From: CAVORB01 sp964395315
GTDB lineage: Bacteria; Pseudomonadota; Gammaproteobacteria; Chromatiales; Chromatiaceae
Length of the DNA: 5,849 nt
Reading direction: 5' to 3'
Assembly: GCA_964395315.1 (NCBI GenBank)
Contig: CAYNBI010000134.1
Coordinates: forward strand, 1 to 5,849
Part shown: positions 1 to 5,210 of the stretch, in pieces
Layout: every line of letters begins with the position of its first letter
Numbering within the stretch: position 1 is the stretch's first letter
Position numbers and translations under genes: made by a program
The notes under the pieces: generated by a model
Seen by the model: the letters and a program-made list of their open reading frames with translations, nothing else
Told to the model about the DNA's origin: nothing
Database searches by the model: none

Positions 1-131
1 ATCACCAGCACCAGCAGGAAAAAGATCTTGGCCGTGTCCATGACGAAGAACTGGATCGCCGCGCCCGCGGCGGAGCCCGGGTCGAGCCCGAGGAGGCGAT
101 AGGCGGTCAGATTGCCGAGTTGCTCGAACAT
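1..131 (-). CDS. ArsP-like (DUF318/COG0701) permease, N-terminal fragment
   Basis: This is the first 43 codons of a membrane protein whose remainder lies off the left edge. The ATG at 131-129 is the first possible start, because an in-frame TGA lies six codons upstream. No good ribosome binding site is visible. The N-terminus reads MFEQLGNLTAYRLLGLDP, followed by a hydrophilic stretch, then FFVMDTAKIFFLLVLV as the start of a transmembrane helix. The short amphipathic lead, the LLGLDP segment and the F-x-x-D-T-x-K-I-F lead into the first helix match my memory of the DUF318/ArsP permease family, which exports metals or trivalent organoarsenicals across the inner membrane. It lies 114 bases downstream of an arsR-type repressor on the same strand, which supports a metal or metalloid export role. 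The substrate cannot be decided from 43 residues. Confidence 0.7.
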   Translation of the reverse strand, partial: MFEQLGNLTAYRLLGLDPGSAAGAAIQFFVMDTAKIFFLLVLV

Positions 132-162
132 GAAGCGGGTGTTTGGTCAGCGGCCCGGAGAG

Positions 163-187
163 AGTATATGCGTTTTCGCGAATGTAC
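163..187 (-). promoter_or_regulatory. Candidate promoter -10 with overlapping 24-bp imperfect palindrome upstream of the permease gene
   Basis: Between the arsR-type gene and the permease start, the minus strand carries TATACT (168-163), a good -10 hexamer about 30 bases before the permease ATG. No matching -35 is clear. The same place holds an imperfect inverted repeat: plus-strand GTATATGCG (164-172), a six-base spacer, then CGAATGTAC (179-187). The arms pair at 7 of 9 positions. An operator overlapping the -10 is a typical way for an ArsR/SmtB repressor to block transcription, so this may be the repressor's target at the permease promoter. This is inferred from position and symmetry only. 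Confidence 0.35.
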
Positions 188-245
188 TGCAGGAAATCTC
201 GCCACCGGCGGCCAGCCAGGGCTGACCCGCTGTTATCGCCGGGAG

Positions 246-596
246 TCAGCTGCAGGTTCCGGCCAGGCGGGGTACACGGCCCGAGAGGCGCTCCCGGTCT
301 TGTGCGAATGGCGGTTCGTCGGCGCATCCCTTGGCGATCGCAGCCAGCGCATCCAGGGCCCAGGCCGGCGTGTCCGGATGGATCTTGTAGTGGATCCAGA
401 GCCCCGATCTGCGGTCCTGCAACAGGCCTGCCGCGCGGAGAACCGACAGGTGACGGGAAATCTTCGGCTGCGGCAGGGTGAGCGCTTCCGTCAGGTCGCA
501 TACGCACAGCTCGATCCGGTTCTGCAAGAGCACCAGCAGGCGCAGCCGAGTGGAATCGGCGAGGGCGCGCGTGAAGGCATCCGGGGACAGGTTCAT
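246..596 (-). CDS. arsR: ArsR/SmtB-family metalloregulatory repressor
   Basis: This is a 116-residue winged-helix repressor that in this family dissociates from DNA on binding a thiophilic metal or metalloid. The recognition helix-turn-helix is visible at residues 43-59 (QPKISRHLSVLRAAGLL), followed by the wing (GLWIHYKI, 65-72). The alpha-3 metal motif ELCVCDL gives Cys31 and Cys33. The position of the third E. coli ArsR cysteine (Cys37) is Thr36. In E. coli the first two suffice for arsenite response, so sensing of As(III) or Sb(III) is plausible. Cys91 and Cys115 near the C-terminus could supply other ligands. I chose the ATG at 596. An upstream in-frame GTG at 644 would add 16 unremarkable residues and bury two inverted repeats in coding sequence. 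AAGGA lies 16 bases before the ATG, which is a long spacing. Its neighbour downstream is an ArsP-like permease, its likely target. Confidence 0.88.
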   Translation of the reverse strand: MNLSPDAFTRALADSTRLRLLVLLQNRIELCVCDLTEALTLPQPKISRHLSVLRAAGLLQDRRSGLWIHYKIHPDTPAWALDALAAIAKGCADEPPFAQDRERLSGRVPRLAGTCS

Positions 597-611
597 CGGC
601 CGTGAGTTTGG

Positions 612-643
612 ATCCTTTGCGGAATAAGGATGGCATTCTGCCA
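612..643 (-). promoter_or_regulatory. Two abutting inverted repeats upstream of arsR (candidate autoregulatory operator)
   Basis: Plus-strand ATCCTT (612-617) and AAGGAT (626-631) form a perfect 6-bp inverted repeat with an 8-base spacer. Sharing base 631, TGGCA (631-635) and TGCCA (639-643) form a perfect 5-bp inverted repeat with a 3-base spacer. Both lie 16-47 bases in front of the chosen arsR start codon, where an autorepressor would bind. I see no convincing -35/-10 pair here. Neither repeat resembles the palindrome at 164-187, so a common ArsR consensus is not supported. Confidence 0.3.
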
Positions 644-738
644 CGAGCCGCGCCCGCGACGGGATGGCGGACGGGTGCCGCGAGCGCGCCCGATGCCGCT
701 TGGGGAAAGCTTTGCCACCATTCGCCCGAACTGTGCCG

Positions 739-1386
739 TCAATGTCGGCCGTTCACCGCCCACACCGCTGCCTCCACCCGCGTCTTGAGCTTGAGCTTCC
801 GGAGGATGTGCTTGACGTGGACCTTGACTGTCCCGACTGCGAGATCGAGATCGCGGGCGATGAGCTTGTTGCTGTAACCCTTGGCAATCAGATTCAGGAT
901 CTCCTGCTCACGGGGGGTCAGCCCGGCCTCCGCGGGACCATGTGGACGCGGTTCCTCGCGCAGGGCGCGGGCAAGCAACTCGGTCAGGCGCTCGCTGATG
1001 ACCAGCCTCCCGGCCGTGGCGCGTTGCAGGGCGCGCAGAATGTCCTCCGGCTCCATGTCCTTGAGCAGGTAGCCGTCCGCACCGGCGCGCAGTGCGGCCA
1101 CCACGTCTTCCTCGTTGTCGGAGACCGTGAGCATGATGACTCGCGCATCCAGGTCCTGGGCGCGCAGGCGCTGCAGGGTCGCGATGCCGTCCATGCCCTT
1201 CATGTTCATGTCCAGCAGGATGAGGTCCGGTTGCGTCTCCCGCGCCAGCCGGATACCGCTCTCGCCGTCGGCGGCCTCGCCGACCAGGCGCAGCGCCGGC
1301 TCCATGGCGATGAGGTCGGCCACGCCCTTGCGAAACAAGGGATGATCGTCGATAACGATGACCGATGACTCGGTAATGATGCTCAA
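739..1386 (-). CDS. narL: Nitrate/nitrite response regulator NarL
   Basis: This is a 215-residue two-component response regulator, close in length and sequence to E. coli NarL. The receiver domain spans about residues 8-125, with the acidic pair Asp13-Asp14, phosphoacceptor Asp59 in DLILLDMNM, Thr87, and Lys109 in GADGYLLKDMEPED. The last block is nearly identical to NarL. The LuxR-type helix-turn-helix runs from about 155 to 212 (LTPREQEILNLIAKG, then TVKVHVKHILRKLKLKTRVEAAVW), again very NarL-like. Phosphorylated by NarX, it should bind TACYYMT heptamers, often as 7-2-7 inverted pairs. The start is a TTG at 1386-1384 that shares TTGA with the narX stop. No in-frame ATG exists before the conserved VIVIDDHP strand, and a run of G just upstream is the only Shine-Dalgarno candidate. 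Low-efficiency TTG plus overlap suggests translation coupled to narX. Confidence 0.95.
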   Translation of the reverse strand: MSIITESSVIVIDDHPLFRKGVADLIAMEPALRLVGEAADGESGIRLARETQPDLILLDMNMKGMDGIATLQRLRAQDLDARVIMLTVSDNEEDVVAALRAGADGYLLKDMEPEDILRALQRATAGRLVISERLTELLARALREEPRPHGPAEAGLTPREQEILNLIAKGYSNKLIARDLDLAVGTVKVHVKHILRKLKLKTRVEAAVWAVNGRH

Positions 1387-3341
1387 TGGGGTGCCCCCGC
1401 GAAGCCGCTCTGCCGCGAATCCGGCTCCACCTCCTGCGTGTCCGCCCGGCCGGAGGAGCGGTGACGGAACTGCAGATGCACGATGGTGCCTGCGGCGGGT
1501 GCGGAGGTCACGTCAAGCTCACCCCCCAGGTTCAGTGAGCGCTCGCGCATGATCGCCATGCCGTAGTGGCGCGCGTCATCCGCAGGGAGGACGGTCCCCC
1601 GGCCGTCGTCGCGGACCTCGACTTCCACCCCGCCCGCGCGTGGCCGCAGGCTCACCCAGGCGTGGCCCGCCTTGGCGTGACGAACGACGTTGGAGAGCGC
1701 CTCGCGCACAATCTGCAGCACGTGGATTTCCTCGTTCGGCGTGAGCAGGGCGGGGGCGAGGCGATTGTCGAGGTGGATATCCACGGTGCCGCGCTGTCGG
1801 AACTCCTTGACCGTCTCCTCGAGCGCGCGGCTCAGTCCACCGTCGTCCATCTTGAGCCGGAAGGTGGCCAGTAGCTCCCGGAGCTGACGATAGGCGCTGT
1901 TGATGCCCTCCCGCAGCTCCTTGAGTACGGTCTTGGCCTGCTGCGGGTCCGACGGATGGTCGAGGGCAGCGGCGAGGCGTGTCACCTGGATCTTGAGGTA
2001 AGAGAGGGATTGCGCCAGCGAGTCGTGCAATTCTCGGGCGATGGTGCCGCGCTCCTCGTGCAGGACGAGGCGCCGGCTCTCCTGTACCCGGCGCTGCAGA
2101 TTCAGGGCGGTGCCGATATGGCCCGCCAGGGTTGAGAGCAGGCGCCGCTGCCAGGGAAGCAGCGGCTTATCGTTGACGAGGTCGATCATGAGCACGCCGA
2201 GATGCTGTTCCCGGTCGCCTACCGGGAAGGAGGCGAGACGCTGCTCGTGCCCGTTGATCCCGTCCAGCCCGGTCGTCCGGCAGTGCTCCGCGTCCAGGCA
2301 GGCACGGCAACCTTGATCCCAGCAGGGCCAATCATGGTCGGCACCCGGGCGGGTGCTCACCAGCAGCGTGCCCCGGTTGCCTGCTGCCTCGGCGCACAGG
2401 CAAAGGGTCGCCGGGCCGGTCTTGACGTGATCCTGAATGTCGCCGAGCACGCGGTGCAGGAGCTGATCGGAGACGGGCTCCTCGTTCAGGACCTTGCTGG
2501 TGCGGTAGAGGAGTTCCAGCGAGTGGTTGGTGCGCGCCAGGTCTCGGGTCTTCTCCTCCACTCGCTGCTCCAGCGCTGCGTAGAGCCGCGAGAGCCCCTC
2601 GGACATCATGTTCACCGCCGCGCCCAGGCGTCCCAGTTCGTCGCTGCCCGTGACGCTGGTGCGTCCGGAGAAGTCCCCCTGACGGATGCGGTCGGCGCAG
2701 GCGAGCAACTCGCCCAGGGGGCGCATCACGCGGCGAACCATCAGGAACATGGTCAGGATTACGACGATCACGGTAAGGGCGAGCGCCGTCGCCTGAATCC
2801 AACGCAAGATATCGATGCGACGCTCGGCGACGTCCTCCAGCAGCCTCACCAAGGCGTCGATCTCGGCCACGAAGGCGTCGACGCCGGCCAGATACTCCGA
2901 CGGTTGCGGTGTCAGACTGCCGTGGGCCGCGCCGCCCCCCAGCAAGCCGACATGATCCGCCAGCGGCGGTTTCATGGTCCGCTCCCAATACCGAGTGACC
3001 TGCGCGTAGGCCTGCGTAACCTCGTGGTCGGTGTGTCCGGGGATGGCGTTGACGAGACGCGGGCTAAAGAGCCGCGACTCGAACTCCGCCGCCAGCTTCG
3101 CGGCCCGCTGCGCCCGCAGGGCGGCGGGTGCGCGCTCGTCCGCCAAGGCGACCCCGATACGGTAGGACTGCATGCGCAGGCTGCCCGACTGGTTGATGGC
3201 AGTTGCCATCCCCTCCATCGTCTGCGCCACGAACACCGAGCTCACCATGCTGACCACGGCGAGCAAGACGATCGCGGACATCAGCAGTCCGATGCTGACG
3301 AGGATGGGTTTACGGGCAATACTTTGAGTCATGGGCATCAT
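1383..3341 (-). CDS. narX: Nitrate/nitrite sensor histidine kinase NarX
   Basis: This inner-membrane kinase senses periplasmic nitrate/nitrite and controls NarL phosphorylation. From the ATG at 3341 it has 652 residues. In order: TM1 about 13-36; periplasmic P-box AINQSGSLRMQSYRIG (48-63), with Arg56 aligning to the nitrate-binding Arg54 of E. coli NarX; periplasmic helices; TM2 about 183-203; HAMP about 203-258; a signalling coiled coil to about 275; a GAF-like central module with Cys314, Cys316, Cys340, Cys345, Cys348 and Cys354; HisKA_3 dimerisation domain with phospho-His439 in ARELHDSLAQ; and an ATPase domain with Asn551 (REALSNVVRHA), DDGRG (578-582) and HYGMAIMRERS. About 25 unremarkable residues follow the ATPase domain. 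The start is uncertain: ATGs at 3341, 3338 and 3332 lack a strong ribosome binding site, and an in-frame GTG at 3425 would add 28 non-conserved residues. The narL start overlaps its stop. I use NarX rather than NarQ because of that linkage. Confidence 0.93.
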   Translation of the reverse strand: MMPMTQSIARKPILVSIGLLMSAIVLLAVVSMVSSVFVAQTMEGMATAINQSGSLRMQSYRIGVALADERAPAALRAQRAAKLAAEFESRLFSPRLVNAIPGHTDHEVTQAYAQVTRYWERTMKPPLADHVGLLGGGAAHGSLTPQPSEYLAGVDAFVAEIDALVRLLEDVAERRIDILRWIQATALALTVIVVILTMFLMVRRVMRPLGELLACADRIRQGDFSGRTSVTGSDELGRLGAAVNMMSEGLSRLYAALEQRVEEKTRDLARTNHSLELLYRTSKVLNEEPVSDQLLHRVLGDIQDHVKTGPATLCLCAEAAGNRGTLLVSTRPGADHDWPCWDQGCRACLDAEHCRTTGLDGINGHEQRLASFPVGDREQHLGVLMIDLVNDKPLLPWQRRLLSTLAGHIGTALNLQRRVQESRRLVLHEERGTIARELHDSLAQSLSYLKIQVTRLAAALDHPSDPQQAKTVLKELREGINSAYRQLRELLATFRLKMDDGGLSRALEETVKEFRQRGTVDIHLDNRLAPALLTPNEEIHVLQIVREALSNVVRHAKAGHAWVSLRPRAGGVEVEVRDDGRGTVLPADDARHYGMAIMRERSLNLGGELDVTSAPAAGTIVHLQFRHRSSGRADTQEVEPDSRQSGFAGAPH

Positions 3342-3473
3342 CGAGAGATGTCTAAATGCAATCGGCGTCCGGGAAAAGGGGGTACCACCAAATAGAAAAG
3401 GCGAGCCCTGGCCGCCCGCAGACACCAGCGAGTAGTTGAACTTATCACGTCGCTATTCAGGCACATAGATGGC

Positions 3474-3480
3474 TACCCCC
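3474..3480 (+). promoter_or_regulatory. NarL-like heptamer TACCCCC
   Basis: TACCCCC matches the NarL/NarP heptamer consensus TACYYMT at 6 of 7 positions. It sits two bases before the inverted repeat that contains the 7-2-7 site. Single heptamers commonly flank 7-2-7 sites in NarL-controlled promoters, but a 6/7 match in C-rich DNA is easily coincidental. Confidence 0.25.
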
Positions 3481-3482
3481 CG

Positions 3483-3498
3483 TACCTCGGAAGAGGTA
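3483..3498 (+). promoter_or_regulatory. NarL 7-2-7 binding site in the narX / Dnr-like divergent region
   Basis: TACCTCG-GA-AGAGGTA fits the NarL 7-2-7 arrangement (TACYYMT, two bases, AKRRGTA). The right half matches all seven positions and the left half six of seven. The site lies within a longer perfect palindrome: GTACCTC (3482-3488), four bases, GAGGTAC (3493-3499). It lies about 110 bases before the Dnr-like start codon and about 150 bases before the narX start. NarL is encoded next door. I infer nitrate-responsive control of the Dnr-like gene, with narXL autoregulation as an alternative or addition. Confidence 0.6.
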
Positions 3499-3509
3499 CC
3501 GATACCGAT
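3497..3509 (+). promoter_or_regulatory. Tandem TACCGAT heptamers beside the 7-2-7 site
   Basis: TACCGAT occurs twice, at 3497-3503 and 3503-3509, sharing one T. Each matches the NarL consensus TACYYMT at 6 of 7 positions, with G at the second Y. The first shares two bases with the right half of the 7-2-7 site. They could be accessory NarL contacts or a simple six-base tandem repeat. Confidence 0.25.
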
Positions 3510-3530
3510 GCCGGTCAACAGGCGGCTCGG

Positions 3531-3558
3531 TTGCGTCCATGCCCGGGTTGAATAGACT
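3531..3558 (+). promoter_or_regulatory. Possible sigma-70 promoter of the Dnr-like gene
   Basis: TTGCGT (3531-3536) and TAGACT (3553-3558) are separated by 16 bases. They match the -35 and -10 consensus at 3 of 6 and 4 of 6 positions. Transcription would begin near 3565, giving a leader of about 35 bases and placing the 7-2-7 NarL site near -75, a workable activator position. The match is modest, as expected of an activated promoter but also of chance. Confidence 0.3.
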
Positions 3559-3600
3559 GCCGAGTTCACCCGGCCTGGTCGGGCTCGGAACTTACGGATC

Positions 3601-4311
3601 ATGAACACCGCCGCTAGAGAAGACCTGCTCTTCCCGCTGCTCTCGGAGGTCGCGCTGTTCGACGGCCTGAGCGGAGAACAGTTGCGTTTCCTGGCCGCTG
3701 AGTGCTTTACCCGACACGAATGCAAGGGGGCTGTGATCTTCGAGAAAGACACAGTCCTCGGCGGTTTCTTCGCGGTGCGCGAGGGGCGGGTGAAGCTCGC
3801 CGTGCTCGCACCGGACGGCGGTGAGCGCGTCGTCCAGATCGCCTTGGCGGGCGATACCATCGGCGAGTCCCTCGGCTTGCTCGATCGGCCGAGCCCCGTC
3901 TACGCGCAGGCGTTGTGCGGTTCCAGTCTGCTGTTCTTTCGCGCCGAGCGCGTCCGCGCGGCCGCTTTGCGCTGGCCCTCGCTGGGCGCACTGCTGCTCG
4001 AGCAGGCCTGCATCCGTGTCAACGAGCTTTATCGGGATCTGGAGGCAAGCTGTCTGCAGACGGCGCGTCAGCGGGTAGCCGGTTATCTGTTGCGCAGCCT
4101 GACCTGCGACGCTCAATCCGGCCCCCGTTTGCCTGGGTCCGCGGTCCTGCCCGCGGGCAAGGCCGTGGTTGCCTCGCGCCTGAATCTGACCCCGGAAACC
4201 TTCTCGCGCGAGCTTCGCCACCTCACGGACGAGGGGGTGATCAGCGTCGAGCGCTGCACGGTGCAGGTGCATCAGCTCGGGCGATTGCGCGCCGCCGCGT
4301 CCGGAGATTGA
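3601..4311 (+). CDS. Crp/Fnr-family transcription regulator, Dnr-like
   Basis: This 236-residue protein has Crp/Fnr architecture: an N-terminal cyclic-nucleotide-type beta barrel (about 18-125, including FAVREGRVKLAVLAPDGGERVVQIALAGDTIGE), a long dimerisation helix (about 126-155), and a C-terminal helix-turn-helix (about 186-216, ASRLNLTPETFSRELRHLTDEGVI). The recognition helix keeps Glu199, Ser202 and Arg203, the E..SR set with which Fnr and Dnr read TTGAT half-sites. Cysteines are at 35, 41, 106, 137, 151, 169 and 219. None forms the N-terminal Cys cluster that Fnr uses for its oxygen-sensing [4Fe-4S] centre, so an NO/haem-responsive Dnr-type or other signal is more likely. The ATG at 3601 is preceded only by a weak CGGA. 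It is divergent from narX and upstream of napF, where a TTGAT-N4-CTCAA box lies. Dnr, NnrR-type or an unnamed relative are all possible. Confidence 0.85.
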   Translation: MNTAAREDLLFPLLSEVALFDGLSGEQLRFLAAECFTRHECKGAVIFEKDTVLGGFFAVREGRVKLAVLAPDGGERVVQIALAGDTIGESLGLLDRPSPVYAQALCGSSLLFFRAERVRAAALRWPSLGALLLEQACIRVNELYRDLEASCLQTARQRVAGYLLRSLTCDAQSGPRLPGSAVLPAGKAVVASRLNLTPETFSRELRHLTDEGVISVERCTVQVHQLGRLRAAASGD

Positions 4312-4314
4312 CCG

Positions 4315-4353
4315 GGATCAACAGATGCTCCGTCATCTGAAAAAACTTGATCC
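4315..4353 (+). repeat. Nested inverted repeat between the Dnr-like gene and napF
   Basis: An outer pair, GGATCAA (4315-4321) and TTGATCC (4347-4353), encloses an inner pair, CAGATG (4322-4327) and CATCTG (4334-4339), around a six-base loop. In RNA this folds as a 13-bp stem interrupted by a one-sided bulge of AAAAAAC (4340-4346). It begins three bases after the stop codon of the Dnr-like gene. No T-run follows, so a standard intrinsic terminator is not supported. The right outer arm is half of the Fnr-type box, so the repeat may instead reflect paired regulator half-sites. Confidence 0.45.
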
Positions 4354-4360
4354 GGCTCAA
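4347..4360 (+). promoter_or_regulatory. Fnr/Dnr-type box upstream of napF
   Basis: TTGAT-CCGG-CTCAA matches the Fnr/Dnr/Anr consensus TTGAT-N4-ATCAA at 9 of 10 defined positions. Its centre is about 54 bases before the napF start codon. For a class II activator position near -41.5, transcription would start near 4395, though no strong -10 is visible (weak candidate CATTAA at 4387-4392). The regulator encoded just upstream has the residues to read this motif, as would a genomic Fnr/Anr. I infer anaerobic or NO-linked activation of napFDA. Confidence 0.65.
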
Positions 4361-4407
4361 GTCACCAGGCGTTGTGATCGCGTTCTCATTAACTCCTGCA
4401 ACCGGTA

Positions 4408-4947
4408 GTGACCGTGAGCGCACCTAAAGCCGCCAGCATCTCCCGTCGCCAGTTGTTCCGCGGCGACCTGTCAGGCAAGCGGGCGCCGATTCGACCTCCG
4501 TGGGCGGTTGCCGAAGACGGCTTCGTCATCGCCTGTGATCGTTGCGACGATTGCGTCCATGCCTGCCCGGAACGGGTGATCCGTTCCGGTTCTGGCGGTT
4601 TCCCCGAAATGGATTTCAGCGCACGCGGCTGCAGCCTGTGCGGTAAGTGCGTGATCGCCTGCCGGGGCAAAGCCCTCACGGGAAACGTGGAGCGCGATCG
4701 GCCCTGGTACTCCGTGGTCGAGATCAACGGCCGCTGCCTCGCCGGCGAGGGCGTCGTCTGCCGCTCCTGCGGCGAGGCATGCGACGCCTCGGCCATCCGC
4801 TTCCGATTGCGTGTAGGTGGAGCGGCGGAGCCGCACGTGGATCCGGCGGTCTGTACCGGCTGTGGCTGCTGCATCAGCGTCTGCCCGGTGCAGGCGCTGC
4901 GTATCACCAAGTCTCCGGCGGGGCAGACGAAGAAGGTTTCCGCATGA
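4408..4947 (+). CDS. napF: Ferredoxin-type protein NapF
   Basis: This 179-residue cytoplasmic iron-sulfur protein is linked in other bacteria to maturation of NapA, possibly its [4Fe-4S] loading, before Tat export. The N-terminal SRRQLFRGDLSGKRAPIRPPWA resembles E. coli NapF. Four cysteine clusters are visible: Cys43-46-49-53, Cys75-78-81-85, Cys110-118-121-125 (C-X7-C-X2-C-X3-C, the atypical spacing also found in NapF), and Cys149-152-155-159 followed by Pro. This predicts up to four [4Fe-4S] centres. The GTG at 4408 is the first usable start after an in-frame TAA at 4390. A second GTG at 4414 is an equal alternative, and neither has a good Shine-Dalgarno. Its stop overlaps the napD start as ATGA. 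It is the first gene of the nap operon and follows an Fnr/Dnr-type box. Confidence 0.93.
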   Translation: MTVSAPKAASISRRQLFRGDLSGKRAPIRPPWAVAEDGFVIACDRCDDCVHACPERVIRSGSGGFPEMDFSARGCSLCGKCVIACRGKALTGNVERDRPWYSVVEINGRCLAGEGVVCRSCGEACDASAIRFRLRVGGAAEPHVDPAVCTGCGCCISVCPVQALRITKSPAGQTKKVSA

Positions 4948-5210
4948 ATATCTGTAGCTGTGTCGTCCACACCAGACCCGAGCGGGCCACGGAAGTCAGC
5001 GCGCGTTTGCTGACCATCCCGGGTGTGGAGGTGCACGGCGGCGAGGCGGAGGGAAAGCTGGTGGTCACGGTGGAAGACACCGCGGACACCCTGGCGGCGG
5101 ACACCCTGGGCGCCATCGGCGCCGTGGAAGGGGTCATCAACACAGTCCTGATCTACCACTACGGTGGCGACGACATCGAACAGTCCTTGGCGGAGGAGGG
5201 TAACCCGTGA
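4944..5210 (+). CDS. napD: NapD, Tat-signal chaperone for NapA
   Basis: This 88-residue cytoplasmic protein is the usual NapD length. NapD binds the twin-arginine signal peptide of NapA, holding back export until the cofactors are inserted. The family pattern is clear: an N-terminal strand MNICSCVVHTRPE, then IPGVEVHGGEAEGKLVVTVE, then a helix and IGAVEGVINTVLIYHY. This ferredoxin-like fold resembles E. coli NapD (CSLVVQAK..., FPGCEV, VEGVLAVSLVYH). The ATG at 4944 overlaps the napF stop as ATGA and has AAGG (4933-4936) seven bases upstream. The gene ends inside the napA start (GTGA). Tight overlaps on both sides indicate coupled translation of napF, napD and napA. Confidence 0.95.
   Translation: MNICSCVVHTRPERATEVSARLLTIPGVEVHGGEAEGKLVVTVEDTADTLAADTLGAIGAVEGVINTVLIYHYGGDDIEQSLAEEGNP

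Noticed and set aside
597..738. Terminator or small gene between narL and arsR
   Set aside because: No stem followed by a T-run is visible on the minus strand and no small frame with a ribosome binding site stands out.
664..1368. Open frame of 234 codons on the plus strand opposite narL
   Set aside because: It is a shadow of narL; the minus-strand product matches NarL throughout.
2202..3395. Open frame of 397 codons on the plus strand opposite narX
   Set aside because: It lies wholly antisense to a well-supported narX, has a low-complexity Arg/Gln/His/Gly-rich translation with no domain, and long antisense frames are expected in GC-rich genes.
3342..3425. Possible 28-residue N-terminal extension of NarX from a GTG at 3425
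   Set aside because: The extra residues lack NarX similarity and there is no ribosome binding site; the ATG group at 3341-3330 directly precedes the first membrane helix.
3436..3448. Fnr-like sequence TTGA-N5-TCAC between narX and the Dnr-like gene
   Set aside because: The half-sites are one base too close and the second is imperfect, so it does not fit TTGAT-N4-ATCAA.
4322..4346. Intrinsic terminator for the Dnr-like gene
   Set aside because: The CAGATG/CATCTG hairpin is followed by A residues, not T, in the direction of transcription; on the other strand no gene ends there.
4358..4400. Ten-codon minus-strand ORF starting at 4390 with AGGAG just upstream, in the napF leader
   Set aside because: Spacing from AGGAG to ATG is only about three bases, the peptide is unremarkable, and it runs against the nap promoter.
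4389..5159. Open frame of 256 codons on the minus strand opposite napF and napD
   Set aside because: It is antisense to two clear nap genes and its translation shows no recognisable domain.
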